Source: Acaudatibacter sp963835495 (GTDB lineage Bacteria; Pseudomonadota; Alphaproteobacteria; Caulobacterales; Caulobacteraceae). Taken from it: DNA of 64,000 nt. Positions 33,471-43,034 of the stretch are shown here, one piece after another. The translations under genes and the position numbers were made by a program. A model generated the notes under the pieces. It saw only the letters and a list, made by a program, of their open reading frames with translations. It was not told where the DNA came from and searched no databases. How positions within the stretch are numbered: the stretch's first letter is position 1; each line of letters opens with the position of its first letter. Where the stretch lies: positions 1,116,001 through 1,180,000 of the forward strand of contig CAWIFQ010000003.1 in the NCBI GenBank assembly GCA_963835495.1. Reading direction: 5' to 3'.

Positions 33471-34327
33471 ATGCCAGTCGATCCGAAGACGATTACCGTC
33501 TTCCTCGACGCGAGCGCCTCGGGAGAACGCCGTGCGGCCAAGGCCGCCGCGCTGGCGAAGCGTTGGAACGCGCATCTCGTCGGCGCCTATGTGGTGTTCA
33601 ACGGGGTGATGCCGCACCCCTCGATGGCCTACGCCCGCAGCGAGAAGGCGATCGCCGGCGTGGTGGCCCACGAGCGGCGGATCGACGACGCCTGCGAGTG
33701 CACCACCGCCGAGGTCGGCGAGTGGTTTCAGGCGCTGTGTGAAAAACACGGGATCCACGGCGAGTTTCGTCCGATCGACCGGGCCAACACCGCCGCGGTC
33801 GCGATCATCAATTCGCTGCACTCCGACCTGATCGTCATCGGCCACCCGGCCCCGAGCGGCTTGCCGGACGACATGACGGCGGAAAAGGTGCTGCTCGCCA
33901 GCGGCGTGCCGCTGCTGGTGGTGCCCAATGGCTGGACGGGCGAGACGATCGGCGATCGGGTCATGATCGGCTGGAACGCCAGCCCGGAGGCGCGCCGCGC
34001 CGTCTCCGACGCCATGAGCGTCCTGGTGGCCGCCAAGTCGGTCACGGCGCTGATCGTCGACCCGGCCGGCTGCAAATGGCTTGGCGAACAGGCCGGCTGC
34101 GACCTCAGCGATCGTCTCGGCCGGCATGGCGCGCATATCCAGGTCGAGCAGGTCGCTTCGCGAGGCCGGCCGGTGGCCAAGGTCATCCTCGACCGCGCCG
34201 TCGAGATCGGCTGCGACCTGATCGTGGTCGGCGCGCGCAACCCGCTCATCTGCGCGAGATCCTGTTCGGCAACGCCACCCGGACCCTGCTGACCAAGACG
34301 CCGGTGCCGGTCCTGGTCTCGCGCTGA
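33471..34327 (+). CDS. Universal stress protein, tandem Usp domains, C terminus frameshifted
   Basis: About 285 aa after correction. Domain 1 starts KTITVFLDASASGERRAAKA and domain 2 GDRVMIGWNASPEARRAVSD. The end expected for a Usp domain (HLREILFGNATRTLLTKTPV, then PVLVSR and TGA at 34325-34327) is in a different frame from the rest, with one C missing near 34247-34250; read as given, the frame stops at 34292. The GNAT-like ATP loop of domain 2 (GNATRTLL) lies after the shift. ATG 33471 follows GGGTGGAACGAC. The 216 bp before it (33255-33470) contain no gene I can support. Confidence 0.85.
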
Positions 34328-34332
34328 CAGAA

Positions 34333-34351
34333 GCGCCCACGCAGTGGGCGC
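34333..34351. terminator. Hairpin after the universal stress gene
   Basis: A perfect 8-bp inverted repeat (GCGCCCAC/GTGGGCGC) with a three-base loop lies 5 bp after the corrected usp stop. It has no following T run, so its terminator strength is doubtful. The rest of the gap to 34488 should carry the efflux operon promoter; no regulator gene is adjacent. Confidence 0.5.
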
Positions 34352-34488
34352 CGCGGCCGCCGGGTTGACCAACGTCAGCCGCTAACCCACCTCCAAGAAA
34401 ATCTGGCGGGACTGCTCGCACCTCCCCGCGATAGGGGTGCCGGCGACGTAGCGGAAACATCCGCGATCTTCGCCGGTGCGAGGCCTCG

Positions 34489-35700
34489 TTGGCCGACCAG
34501 CCATCGGCGCTGCAGCCAATTCAAGACGCGGTGACTCCTCAGTTGGACCTTGACCAGACCGATCCAAAGCAGCGGACCCTCGGCATCGCGGTGCTGTGGC
34601 TGGCAGGCGGCCTCGCGCTCGCAGCTTGCGGGAAACCGCCGCCGCCACAGATGCCGCCGCCGACGGTCGGGTACGTTGTGTTGCAGACGACGCCCGTGAC
34701 CCTGACTACCGAACTTCCGGGGCGGGTGTCGGCGCTGGAGACGTCTGACGTGCGTCCGCAAGTCAACGGGGTCATCCGCCGGCGTGACTTCACCGAGGGC
34801 GGATTGGTTCAGGCTGGGCAGGTCCTCTACGAGATCGAGGATTCGCCTTATCGCGCCGCCGTGCTCACAGCCCAGGGCCAGCTCGCCCAGGCGCAGGCCA
34901 ATATCCGCTCGACGCAGCTCCAGGCCGACCGCTTCCGGCAGCTGGTGGCCATGAACGGCGTCAGCAAGCAGGACGCCGACAACGCGGACGGCGCCGCGGC
35001 GCAGGCCAAGGCCGCGGTCGTCACGGCGCGGGGCGCGCTCAACGCCGCCCAGGTCAATCTCGGCTTCACCCGCATCCGTGCGCCGATTTCCGGCCGCATC
35101 GGCCGCTCGCTGTTCACGCCCGGAGCTCTGGTGCAGACCGGCCAAGCCGGCGCGCTGGCGACCATCCAGCGGCTGGACCAGGTCTATGTCGACATCACCC
35201 AATCGGCGGCCGACCTGCTGAGCCTGCGGGCGGCGATGAGCGGCGGCGGCCTGTCCCAGCCCGCGCCCGACAGCGCCCAGGTGCAGCTGGTCCTGCCCAA
35301 CGGCGAAGTCTACCCCGAGCAGGGCGTGCTGCGGTTTGCCGACGTGACGGTGGACCCGACTACGGGGGCGGTGATCTTGCGCGCCACTTTCCCCAACCCG
35401 AACAACGTGCTGCTGCCGGGTCTTTACGTCCGCGCCCGGGTGATCGAAGGCGTGCGGCAGCAGGGCCTGCTCGCGCCGCAGGCGGGGGTCACACACAACG
35501 AACGCGGCCAGGCCACCGCGCTGGTGGTGGGGCCGGGCGACGTCGTGGCGCAGCGCGTCATCAAGATCGACCAGGCGGTGGGCGACAAGTGGGTGATCAC
35601 CGATGGCCTCAAGGCGGGCGATAAGCTCGTCGTCGACGGCCTGCTCAACCTCTATCCCGGCACGAAGGTCAGTCCGAAACCCGCGACGGCCGGGCCCTAG
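34489..35700 (+). CDS. RND efflux periplasmic adaptor (AcrA/MexA type)
   Basis: About 403 aa, the membrane-fusion lipoprotein of a tripartite pump. The lipobox is in GGLALAACGKPPPPQ. The barrel-sandwich halves appear as SALETSDVRPQVNGVIRRRD and VNLGFTRIRAPISGRIGRSL, separated by a coiled-coil hairpin (TAQGQLAQAQANIRSTQLQ). The C-terminal part is VVAQRVIKIDQAVGDKWVIT. The first possible start is TTG at 34489 (GAGG upstream); GTG at 34531 is an alternative that would give a more typical signal peptide. It is two bases from the pump gene and begins an adaptor-pump-channel operon. Confidence 0.9.
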   Translation: MADQPSALQPIQDAVTPQLDLDQTDPKQRTLGIAVLWLAGGLALAACGKPPPPQMPPPTVGYVVLQTTPVTLTTELPGRVSALETSDVRPQVNGVIRRRDFTEGGLVQAGQVLYEIEDSPYRAAVLTAQGQLAQAQANIRSTQLQADRFRQLVAMNGVSKQDADNADGAAAQAKAAVVTARGALNAAQVNLGFTRIRAPISGRIGRSLFTPGALVQTGQAGALATIQRLDQVYVDITQSAADLLSLRAAMSGGGLSQPAPDSAQVQLVLPNGEVYPEQGVLRFADVTVDPTTGAVILRATFPNPNNVLLPGLYVRARVIEGVRQQGLLAPQAGVTHNERGQATALVVGPGDVVAQRVIKIDQAVGDKWVITDGLKAGDKLVVDGLLNLYPGTKVSPKPATAGP

Positions 35701-35702
35701 CG

Positions 35703-38700
35703 ATGTCGCGCTTCTTCATCGACCGCCCGATCTTCGCCTGGGTGATCGCGCTGGCATTGGCGCTCGCCGGGATCCTGGCGATCCGCGCCCTGTCGATCGC
35801 CCAGTTCCCGCCGCTGGCGCCGCCGCAGATTTCGGTGACCGCGGTGTTCCCCGGGGCCGACGCTCAGACGCTGGAGAACACCACCACCCAGGTGATCGAG
35901 CAGCAGATGAAGGGGCTCGACCACCTGATCTACTTCTCCTCCACCAGCGACTCGTCCGGCACGGCGACGGTGACTATGACCTTCGAGCAGGGCGCCAATC
36001 CCGACACCGCCCAGGTGCAGGTGCAGAACAAGCTGCAGTCGGCGGTCGCGCTGCTGCCGGTGGAGGTGCAGCAGCAGGGCCTGGTGGTCGCCAAGTCGGC
36101 GAGGAACTTCGCGCTGATCGTGGCGCTGGAATCGGTCGATGGCAGCCACGACCAGGACGACCTGGGCGACTACATCGCCTCCAAGATCGCCGACCCGCTC
36201 AGCCGCATCACCGGCGTCGGCGACACCCAGTTTTTCGGCACCCAGTACGCGATGCGGATCTGGCTCGACCCGATCAAGATGGCCAACTTGCAGGTGACCG
36301 TGGGCGACGTGACCAGCGCGGTGACGGCGCAGAACGCCCAGGTTTCGGCCGGCCAGATCGGCGGGCTGCCGACCGTCAAGGGCCAGCGGCTCAACGCCAT
36401 CGTCGACGTCCAGTCGCGGCTGCAGACGCCGGAGCAGTTCCGCCAGATCCTGCTGCGGACCAATCCGGACGGCTCGGTGATCAGGCTCGGCGATGTCGCC
36501 CGCGTCGAGCTGGGCGGCGAAACCGAGGCCTACATCTCGCGCTACAACGGCCACCCGGCCACGGGCCTGGCGATCAAGCTGGCCCCGGGCGCCAACGCGC
36601 TGGCGACGATCAAGGCGGTCAAGGCCAAGATGGCCCAGCTGTCCGCCGGCCTGCCGCCCGACATCAAGGTGGTCTACCCGATCGACACCTCGCCGTTCAT
36701 CGCGCTGTCGATCAAGGACGTGGTGATCACGCTCGGCGAAGCGGTGGTGCTGGTGTTCTTCGTGATGCTGGTGTTCCTGCAGAACTGGCGCGCGACGCTG
36801 ATACCGACCATCGCCGTGCCGGTGGTGCTTCTGGGCGCCTTCGCCGTGCTCTATGCCGCCGGTTTCACCATCAACACGCTGACCCTGTTCGGCATGGTGC
36901 TGGCGATCGGCCTGCTGGTCGATGACGCCATCGTGGTGGTCGAGAACGTCGAGCGGCTGATCCATACCGAGGGCCTCTCGCCCAAGGAGGCGGCGCGCAA
37001 GTCGATGGACGAGATCACCGGCGCGCTGGTCGGGATCGGCATGGTGCTGGCGGCGGTGTTCCTGCCGATGGCCTTCTTCGGCGGCTCGGCGGGGGTGATC
37101 TATCGCCAGTTCTCGATCACCATCGTCTCGTCGATGGCGCTGTCGGTGCTGGTCGCACTGATCTTCACCCCCGCGCTCTGCGCCACTCTGCTCCAGCCGG
37201 CGAAGGTCGACCGCGCTCACGAGAAGGGCTTCGCCGGCTGGTTCAACCGCAACTTCGAGCGCGGCGTCACCCGCTACGGCCGCGCCGTCGGGACGGCCAA
37301 CCGACGTTGGGGCCGGACCTTCGTCATCTATGGCCTGATCGTCGGCGGGATGGCGCTGCTGTTCCTGACCCTGCCCGGCGGCTTCCTGCCCGACGAGGAC
37401 CAGGGGTTCCTGTTCACCCAGGTGACGATGCCGACCGGCTCGACCGCCGAGCAGACCGAGGCGGTGATGGCGCAGGTGCGCAAGCACTACCTGGTCGACG
37501 AGAAGGCGAACGTCGCCGGCCTGTTCACCGCCGCCGGCTTCGGCTTTGTCGGCACCTCGCAGAGCGCCGGCCTTGGCTTCGCGACCCTGAAGGACTGGTC
37601 GGAGCGCCCCGGCAAGGACCGCAGCGTCCAGGCCGTCACGCAGCGGGTGTTCCAGCAGCTGACGCCGAAGGTCATCTCCGGCCAGGTAATCGCGTTCGCG
37701 CCGCCGGCCGCGTTCGAGCTGGGCAACGCCACCGGGTTCGATCTCGAGCTGGAGGACGTCGGCAACGTCGGCCACGCCAAGCTGATCGCCGCGCGCAACC
37801 AGCTGCTGGCGATGGCGCGGCAGGACAAGGGGCTGGCGCAGGTGCGCCCCAACGGCCTGGACGACGTCCCGCAGCTCAAGCTCAACGTCGATCAGGCCAA
37901 GGCCGGGGCGTTCGGGCTGTCGCAGGCGGACATCAACAGCACGGTCAGCGCCGCGTTTGGCGGCGCGTTCGTCAACCAGTTCATCGACCGCGGCCGGGTG
38001 AAGAAGGTGTTCGTCCAGGCCGATGCGCCCTATCGCACCAGCCCCCAGGACCTGAACAACCTCTACGTCCGAGGCACGTCAGGCACCATGGCGCCGGTCT
38101 CGGCGTTCGCGAACAGCGAGTGGACCTACGGGCCGACGCGGCTGGAGCGCTACAACGGGCTGCCCGCCTTCGAGATCCAGGGCTCGCCGACCCCCGGCGA
38201 GAGCACCGGCGCGGCGATGGACCGGGTCGAGGCGCTGATCAAGAAGCTGCCCCCGGGGATCGGCTACGAATGGACCGGCCTCTCCTATGAGGAGAAGGCG
38301 TCCGGTGGCTCCTCCGGCGGGCTCTATGCGATCTCGCTGCTGGTCGTGTTCCTGTCGCTGGCGGCGCTCTATGAGAGCTGGTCGGTGCCGATCGCTGTCC
38401 TGCTGGTGGTGCCGCTGGGCGTGATCGGCGCGGTGCTCTCGGCGCACGTGACCGGGCTTGCCAACGACATCTACTTCCAGGTGGCGCTGATCACCACCAT
38501 CGGTGTCTCGGCCAAGAACGCGATCCTGATCGTCGAGTTCGCCGAGGAACGGATGAAGATGGGCATGACCGCCGCCCAGGCCGCGCTGGCGGCGGCGAAG
38601 CTGCGGCTGCGGCCGATCCTTATGACCTCGTTCGCCTTCATCTTCGGCGTGCTGCCGCTGGCGCTGTCGACCGGCGCCGGCTCTGGCGGCCAGAACGCGA

Positions 38701-38840
38701 TCGGACGCGGGGTGGTCGGCGGCATGATCTCGGCGACGGTGCTGGCGATCCTCTTCGTGCCGGTGTTCTTCGTCGTGGTGAAACGGCTGTTCCGGCAGGA
38801 CCGGCCGGCTGCGGCCGCGGCAGCGCCCGAGGTGGCGTGA
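35703..38840 (+). CDS. RND multidrug efflux transporter (AcrB/MexB, HAE1 family)
   Basis: A 1045-aa inner-membrane proton-driven pump of standard length. It begins MSRFFIDRPIFAWVIALALA and has the GADAQTLENTTTQVIEQQMK porter segment. Proton-relay acidic residues are in LAIGLLVDDAIVVVENVERL (paired Asp of TM4), and SAKNAILIVEFAEERMKMG marks TM10 with its conserved Lys. Large periplasmic loops after TM1 and TM7 are present, with PDEDQGFLFTQVTMPTGST at the start of the second half. It forms an asymmetric trimer exporting hydrophobic or amphiphilic drugs, bile salts or solvents. Its TGA overlaps the next ATG by one base. Confidence 0.95.
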   Translation: MSRFFIDRPIFAWVIALALALAGILAIRALSIAQFPPLAPPQISVTAVFPGADAQTLENTTTQVIEQQMKGLDHLIYFSSTSDSSGTATVTMTFEQGANPDTAQVQVQNKLQSAVALLPVEVQQQGLVVAKSARNFALIVALESVDGSHDQDDLGDYIASKIADPLSRITGVGDTQFFGTQYAMRIWLDPIKMANLQVTVGDVTSAVTAQNAQVSAGQIGGLPTVKGQRLNAIVDVQSRLQTPEQFRQILLRTNPDGSVIRLGDVARVELGGETEAYISRYNGHPATGLAIKLAPGANALATIKAVKAKMAQLSAGLPPDIKVVYPIDTSPFIALSIKDVVITLGEAVVLVFFVMLVFLQNWRATLIPTIAVPVVLLGAFAVLYAAGFTINTLTLFGMVLAIGLLVDDAIVVVENVERLIHTEGLSPKEAARKSMDEITGALVGIGMVLAAVFLPMAFFGGSAGVIYRQFSITIVSSMALSVLVALIFTPALCATLLQPAKVDRAHEKGFAGWFNRNFERGVTRYGRAVGTANRRWGRTFVIYGLIVGGMALLFLTLPGGFLPDEDQGFLFTQVTMPTGSTAEQTEAVMAQVRKHYLVDEKANVAGLFTAAGFGFVGTSQSAGLGFATLKDWSERPGKDRSVQAVTQRVFQQLTPKVISGQVIAFAPPAAFELGNATGFDLELEDVGNVGHAKLIAARNQLLAMARQDKGLAQVRPNGLDDVPQLKLNVDQAKAGAFGLSQADINSTVSAAFGGAFVNQFIDRGRVKKVFVQADAPYRTSPQDLNNLYVRGTSGTMAPVSAFANSEWTYGPTRLERYNGLPAFEIQGSPTPGESTGAAMDRVEALIKKLPPGIGYEWTGLSYEEKASGGSSGGLYAISLLVVFLSLAALYESWSVPIAVLLVVPLGVIGAVLSAHVTGLANDIYFQVALITTIGVSAKNAILIVEFAEERMKMGMTAAQAALAAAKLRLRPILMTSFAFIFGVLPLALSTGAGSGGQNAIGRGVVGGMISATVLAILFVPVFFVVVKRLFRQDRPAAAAAAPEVA

Positions 38841-40278
38841 TGCGCCGGATCGCGCTCGCCGCGCCGCTGGCCGCGACCCTGCTGGCCGGCTGCATCGACC
38901 TGGCGCCCGCCTATCACCGCCCCGCCGCGCCGACGCCGGCCACCTTTCCGGCCGGGCCGGCCTACGCCCCGCCGCCGGCGACGGCCCAGCCGGTGGTCGG
39001 ATGGCGCGACTTCTTCTCCGATCCCAAGCTCAAGACGGTGATCGAACGGGCGCTGGCGGAGAATCGCGACCTGCGGGTGGCCGTGGCCAACATCGCCGCC
39101 GCCCGCGCCCAGTACCATGTCCAGCGCGCCGCCCTGTTTCCGACCATCTCCGCCCAGGCGGGGGCCACGCTCGGGCAGGAGCCGGCCAGCGTCGTGGCTG
39201 GCGGCGCCGTGCCGGGCGTCCATGGCGCCTTCGACGAGCACATCTACAGCCTGACGGCCGGGACCAGCGCCTACGAGCTCGATCTGTTCGGCAAGGTGCG
39301 CGACCTGACGCGGGCGCAGCAGGAACGCTACTTCGCCACCCAGCAGGCGCGCGATGCGGCCCAGATCGCCCTGGTCTCGGAAGTGGCGGCCGACTACCTC
39401 GTCGTCGGGGCCGACCGGGCGCTGCTCGGCATCGCGCAGGATACGCTGAACAGCGCAACCGCGAGCCTGGCGGTGACGCAGCAACGCCTTGGAGTGGCGT
39501 GGCTTCGGGGCTGGATGTCAGCCAGGCGCAGACCATCGTGCAGCAGGCCCGGTTCGACGTCGCCCGCCTGACCACCCAGGTCGCGCAGGACCGCAACGCG
39601 CTCGATCTGGTCGTTGGCGCGCCGGTGGGCGACGAGCTGCTGCCCGCCAGCGCCGATCCTCCGATTGTCGTGCTGGAGCGACTGCCGGCGGCGATCAGCT
39701 CTGGCGTGCTGCTGGATCGGCCGGACGTGCTGGAGGCGGAGGACCAGCTACGCGCTTCCAACGCCAACATCGGCGCGGCGCGGGCGGCCTTCTTCCCCAA
39801 CATCGAGCTCACCGGGTCGGGCGGCCTGACCAGCTTGGCGCTGTCGGCGTTGTTCCAGGGCGCGTCGGGCACATGGGCGTTCGCGCCGGCGATCACCCAG
39901 ACGCTGTTCGATGCGGGCGCCAACCGGGGCAATTTGGAGCTGGCGAAGGCGCAACGCGACGCAGCGGTCGCGACTTACGAAAAGACCATTCAGACCGCGT
40001 TCCGCGAAGTGGCCGACGCCCTCGCCCAGCGCGGCACGATCGACGAGCAGCTGGCCGCGCAGCAGGCGCTCGAGGCCGCCTCGGACGACGGCCTTCGCCT
40101 CTCGACCGCGCGCTACGAACGCGGCAGCGACACCTACCTCAACGTGCTGATCGCCCAGCGCACCCTCTACGCGGCGCGCCAGACGCTGGTCGCCAGCGAA
40201 CTGGCCAGGACCACCAACCTGGTGACGCTCTACACCGCCCTGGGCGGCGGACTGAACGCGCCACCGCCTGGACGGTGA
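38840..40278 (+). pseudogene. RND outer-membrane factor lipoprotein (NodT/OprM family), one-base deletion
   Basis: TolC-like channel that completes the pump. The lipobox is in LAATLLAGCIDLAP, followed by AYHRPAAPTPATFPAG and VVGWRDFFSDPKLKTVIERA, the usual OprM N terminus. The first frame continues to SLAVTQQRL; one base is missing near 39489-39493, after which the protein resumes in another frame at SGLDVSQAQTIVQQARFDVA and runs to YTALGGGLNAPPPGR. The OEP hallmark RPDVLEAEDQLRASNANIGA and FFPNIELTGSGG lie in the second part. Joined length about 480 aa is normal. The ATG overlaps the pump stop. Confidence 0.9.
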
Positions 40279-40296
40279 CTGGCGCGCCTTGCCCGG

Positions 40297-42477
40297 CTAG
40301 CTCTTGACCAGCGGCAGGCTGGTCGTGGGCTTGCCGGTCAGCGTCAGCAGGGCGTTGGCCACCGCCGGCGCGATCACCGGCGTGCCGGGTTCGCCGACGC
40401 CGGAGGGGTGGCGGGTCGAGGGGACGATGTAGGTCTCGACGTGCGGGGCCTCGCTCATCCGCAGCACGCGATAGCCGTCGAAATTGGTCTGCTGCACGAC
40501 ACCATCCTTCAGGTCGATCGCGCCGTAGAGCGCGGCGGCGAGGCCGAGGCAGGTGCCGCCCTCCATCTGCGCGGCGATCTGGTCGGGCGAGACGGCGATG
40601 CCGCAATCGACCGCGGTGACCACGCGCCCGACGCGGGGCTTGTCGCCGTCGAGCTTCACGTCTGCGATCTGGGCCACGACGGTGCCGAAGCTTTCGTGCA
40701 CCGCAACGCCCTGGGTGTAGCCGTCCGCCGGCTTGCCCCATGGCGCCTTCTCGGCGGCGAGGTTCAGCGCCGCCAGGTGCCGTGCGCCCGCGGGGCCTGC
40801 CTTGACGTAGAGCGCGCGGCGATACTCCACCGGATCGCGGCCAGCCTTGCGCGCCAGCTGGTCGACCGTGTGCTCCATCACGAACGCATTGTGCGTCGCG
40901 CCGACCGAACGCCACCAAAGCACGGGCACGCCCAGGTCGATCAGCGCCGCCTCGCCCGTGACGTAAGGCGTGGCCGCCAGATAGGGCGAGCCCTTGGTCC
41001 CCTCCACCGAGCTTTCGTCGAGCCCGCCCGAGGGGATCGGCGAGCCTTTCATGATCGACTGCGTGACCACGCGGTGGAACCAGCGGTGTGGCAAGCCGTC
41101 GGCGCCGAGCGAAACCTCCAGCCGATGGTGCGCGAGGGGACGGTAGTAGCCGCCGGTCATGTCGTCTTCGCGGGTCCAGACCAGCTTCACCGGCCGCCCG
41201 CCGCCGACGTGCTTGGCGATGTGGACGCACTCGGCGACGTAGTCAGACTTGAAGTTGGCGCGGCGGCCGAACGAGCCGCCGGCGAACAGCTGCTCGACCT
41301 CGACCGAACCGGGCAGGGCGCCGACGATCAGGGCGGTATTGAGCTGGTCGATCGTCGGGATCTGAGACCCCACGGTGAGCTTCAGCTTGCCGCCGCCGAT
41401 CTCGGCCACACAGTTCATCGGCTCCATCGGCGCGTGGGCCAGGAACGGGAAATCGTAGGTGGCCGCCACGGTCGGCCCGGGCGCCGCGCCCTGCGGCGCC
41501 GGACGCGTCTCGAACGACTGCCACTTCACCCCAGGGGTCTCGCCGACGGACGCCGCCGCGCGCCGGTAAAGGTCGAGCACGGTGTCGGAGCCGCGGGTCT
41601 CGGCCTTGGCCTCGTCCCAGTCGACCTTCAGCGCCTCGCGCCCCTGCTTCGCGGCCCAGGTGCTGTTGGCCACCACCGCGACGCCGCTTGGGATCGCAAA
41701 CACGTCAACCACGCCGGCCACCTTGCGCGCGGCCGTATCGTCGAAGCTCTTCACCTTGGCCCCGAATTTCGTCGGGTGGGCGACCATCGCCGTCAGCATG
41801 TTCGGCAGGTGGACGTCCTGCGTGAACCGCGCTGTCCCGGTGGACTTGGCGACGGCGTCCTTGCGGCGCACCCGGTCGGTGCCGATCAGGGTGAAGGCCT
41901 TCGGATCCTTGAGGGTCGGCTTCTGCGGCGGCTTCACCCTCGCCGCGTCGGAGAGCAGTTCGGCGAAGCTCGCCTGCCGCCCGGTCTTCGCGTGCGAGAC
42001 GACGCTGTCCTTGACTGCCAGCTCGCTCGCCGGAACAGCGAAGCGCGTCGCCGCCGCCTCTACGAACATCGCCCGCGCCGCCGCGCCGGCCGCGCGCAGC
42101 TGGTCCCAAGAGTTGGTGATGGCCGAGGAGCCGCCGGTGGCCTGCACCCCGGTCGAGGCGTTGGCGTAGACCTTGGCGTTGGCGGGGGCCTGGACGACCT
42201 TCACCTTGTCCCAGTCGGCGTCCAGTTCCTCGGCGACGATGGCGGCCAGGCCCGCGTGCGAGCCCTGGCCGAACTCGATGTGCTTGTTGACCACGGTCAC
42301 CGAGCCATCCGGATCGATACGGACGAACGGGCCGAAGGCGCCGAAGTCCATCTTCGGCGCGCCGGTGCTGAGGATGTCGGCCGGCGAGCAGCCCACCATC
42401 AACGCACCGCCGGCGCCAACGGCGCTGACGATGAGGGCGCGGCGGCTGGGCGTGATCTCTTTGACGTGCGCGTTCAT
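40297..42477 (-). CDS. Molybdopterin-binding large subunit, isoquinoline 1-oxidoreductase type (IorB-like)
   Basis: About 726 aa, xanthine-dehydrogenase superfamily. The twin-arginine signal SRRALIVSAVGAGGALMVGC indicates export as a folded Mo-cofactor complex. Seen are GQGSHAGLAAIVAEELDADW near the N terminus, a central CODH-like region (LLARTTA absent), FLAHAPMEPMNCVAEI, AGGSFGRRANFKSDY, and the C-terminal VAVHESFGTVVAQIADVKLD and GVGEPGTPVIAPAVANAL with the catalytic Glu region. The ATG at 42477 has AGGAG eight bases upstream. It is 9 bp after the small iron-sulfur subunit and lacks the medium FAD subunit, as in IorAB-type enzymes that deliver electrons to cytochromes or quinone. Substrate unknown; an aldehyde or N-heterocycle is likely. 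Confidence 0.88.
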   Translation of the reverse strand: MNAHVKEITPSRRALIVSAVGAGGALMVGCSPADILSTGAPKMDFGAFGPFVRIDPDGSVTVVNKHIEFGQGSHAGLAAIVAEELDADWDKVKVVQAPANAKVYANASTGVQATGGSSAITNSWDQLRAAGAAARAMFVEAAATRFAVPASELAVKDSVVSHAKTGRQASFAELLSDAARVKPPQKPTLKDPKAFTLIGTDRVRRKDAVAKSTGTARFTQDVHLPNMLTAMVAHPTKFGAKVKSFDDTAARKVAGVVDVFAIPSGVAVVANSTWAAKQGREALKVDWDEAKAETRGSDTVLDLYRRAAASVGETPGVKWQSFETRPAPQGAAPGPTVAATYDFPFLAHAPMEPMNCVAEIGGGKLKLTVGSQIPTIDQLNTALIVGALPGSVEVEQLFAGGSFGRRANFKSDYVAECVHIAKHVGGGRPVKLVWTREDDMTGGYYRPLAHHRLEVSLGADGLPHRWFHRVVTQSIMKGSPIPSGGLDESSVEGTKGSPYLAATPYVTGEAALIDLGVPVLWWRSVGATHNAFVMEHTVDQLARKAGRDPVEYRRALYVKAGPAGARHLAALNLAAEKAPWGKPADGYTQGVAVHESFGTVVAQIADVKLDGDKPRVGRVVTAVDCGIAVSPDQIAAQMEGGTCLGLAAALYGAIDLKDGVVQQTNFDGYRVLRMSEAPHVETYIVPSTRHPSGVGEPGTPVIAPAVANALLTLTGKPTTSLPLVKS

Positions 42478-42486
42478 CGCCAACTC

Positions 42487-42942
42487 CTAGGCCGTCGCGA
42501 CGCCGGCGGCGTCCTTGATCGCCGCGCGGATGCGCTGGTAGGCGCCGCAGCGGCAGATGTTGCCGTTCATCGCCTGGTCGATGTCGGCGTCGGTCGGCTT
42601 GGGCGTGCGCGCCAAGAGCGCCACGGCGCTCATGATCTGGCCAGACTGGCAGTAGCCGCACTGCGGCACGTCGAGCTTGACCCACGCCGCCTGCACCGGA
42701 TGGGCGCCACCCAGGCCCTCGATGGTGGTGATCTTGACGCCCGCCAGCGTGCCGATCGGCGCCTGGCACGAGCGCATCGCCTGGCCGTTCAGCTGGACGG
42801 TGCAGGCGCCGCACTGGGCGATGCCGCAGCCGTACTTCGTGCCGGTCATCTCCAGCTCGTCGCGCAGCACCCAGAGCAGTGGCGTGTCGGGCGCGGCCTG
42901 CACCGATACATCCTTGCCGTTGATGTTGAGAGTCGTCGCCAT
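42487..42942 (-). CDS. Two [2Fe-2S] small subunit of the molybdenum oxidoreductase (IorA-like)
   Basis: A 151-aa electron-transfer subunit. The plant-type cluster ligands are in YGCGIAQCGACTVQLNG with the later Cys of RSCQAP. The C-terminal four-helix cluster has CGYCQSGQIM and GNICRCGAYQRIRAAI. Length and motifs are standard. The ATG at 42940-42942 has GGAG upstream. It has no signal peptide of its own, so it would be exported bound to the Tat-signal large subunit. It is the first gene of the pair. Confidence 0.93.
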   Translation of the reverse strand: MATTLNINGKDVSVQAAPDTPLLWVLRDELEMTGTKYGCGIAQCGACTVQLNGQAMRSCQAPIGTLAGVKITTIEGLGGAHPVQAAWVKLDVPQCGYCQSGQIMSAVALLARTPKPTDADIDQAMNGNICRCGAYQRIRAAIKDAAGVATA

Positions 42943-43034
42943 GACGGGGGCTCCGCAGAATCTGATCTGCACAATGTTAAGATGTTTCGACGCGCTGTGG
43001 AAGCGCGCGAGGTCTACCCGGCGTCGGCTTCCAG

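Noticed and set aside
38471..39484. 337-aa minus frame opposite the RND pump end and outer-membrane factor
   Set aside because: Antisense of two recognised efflux genes with Arg/Gly/His-rich composition and no domain.
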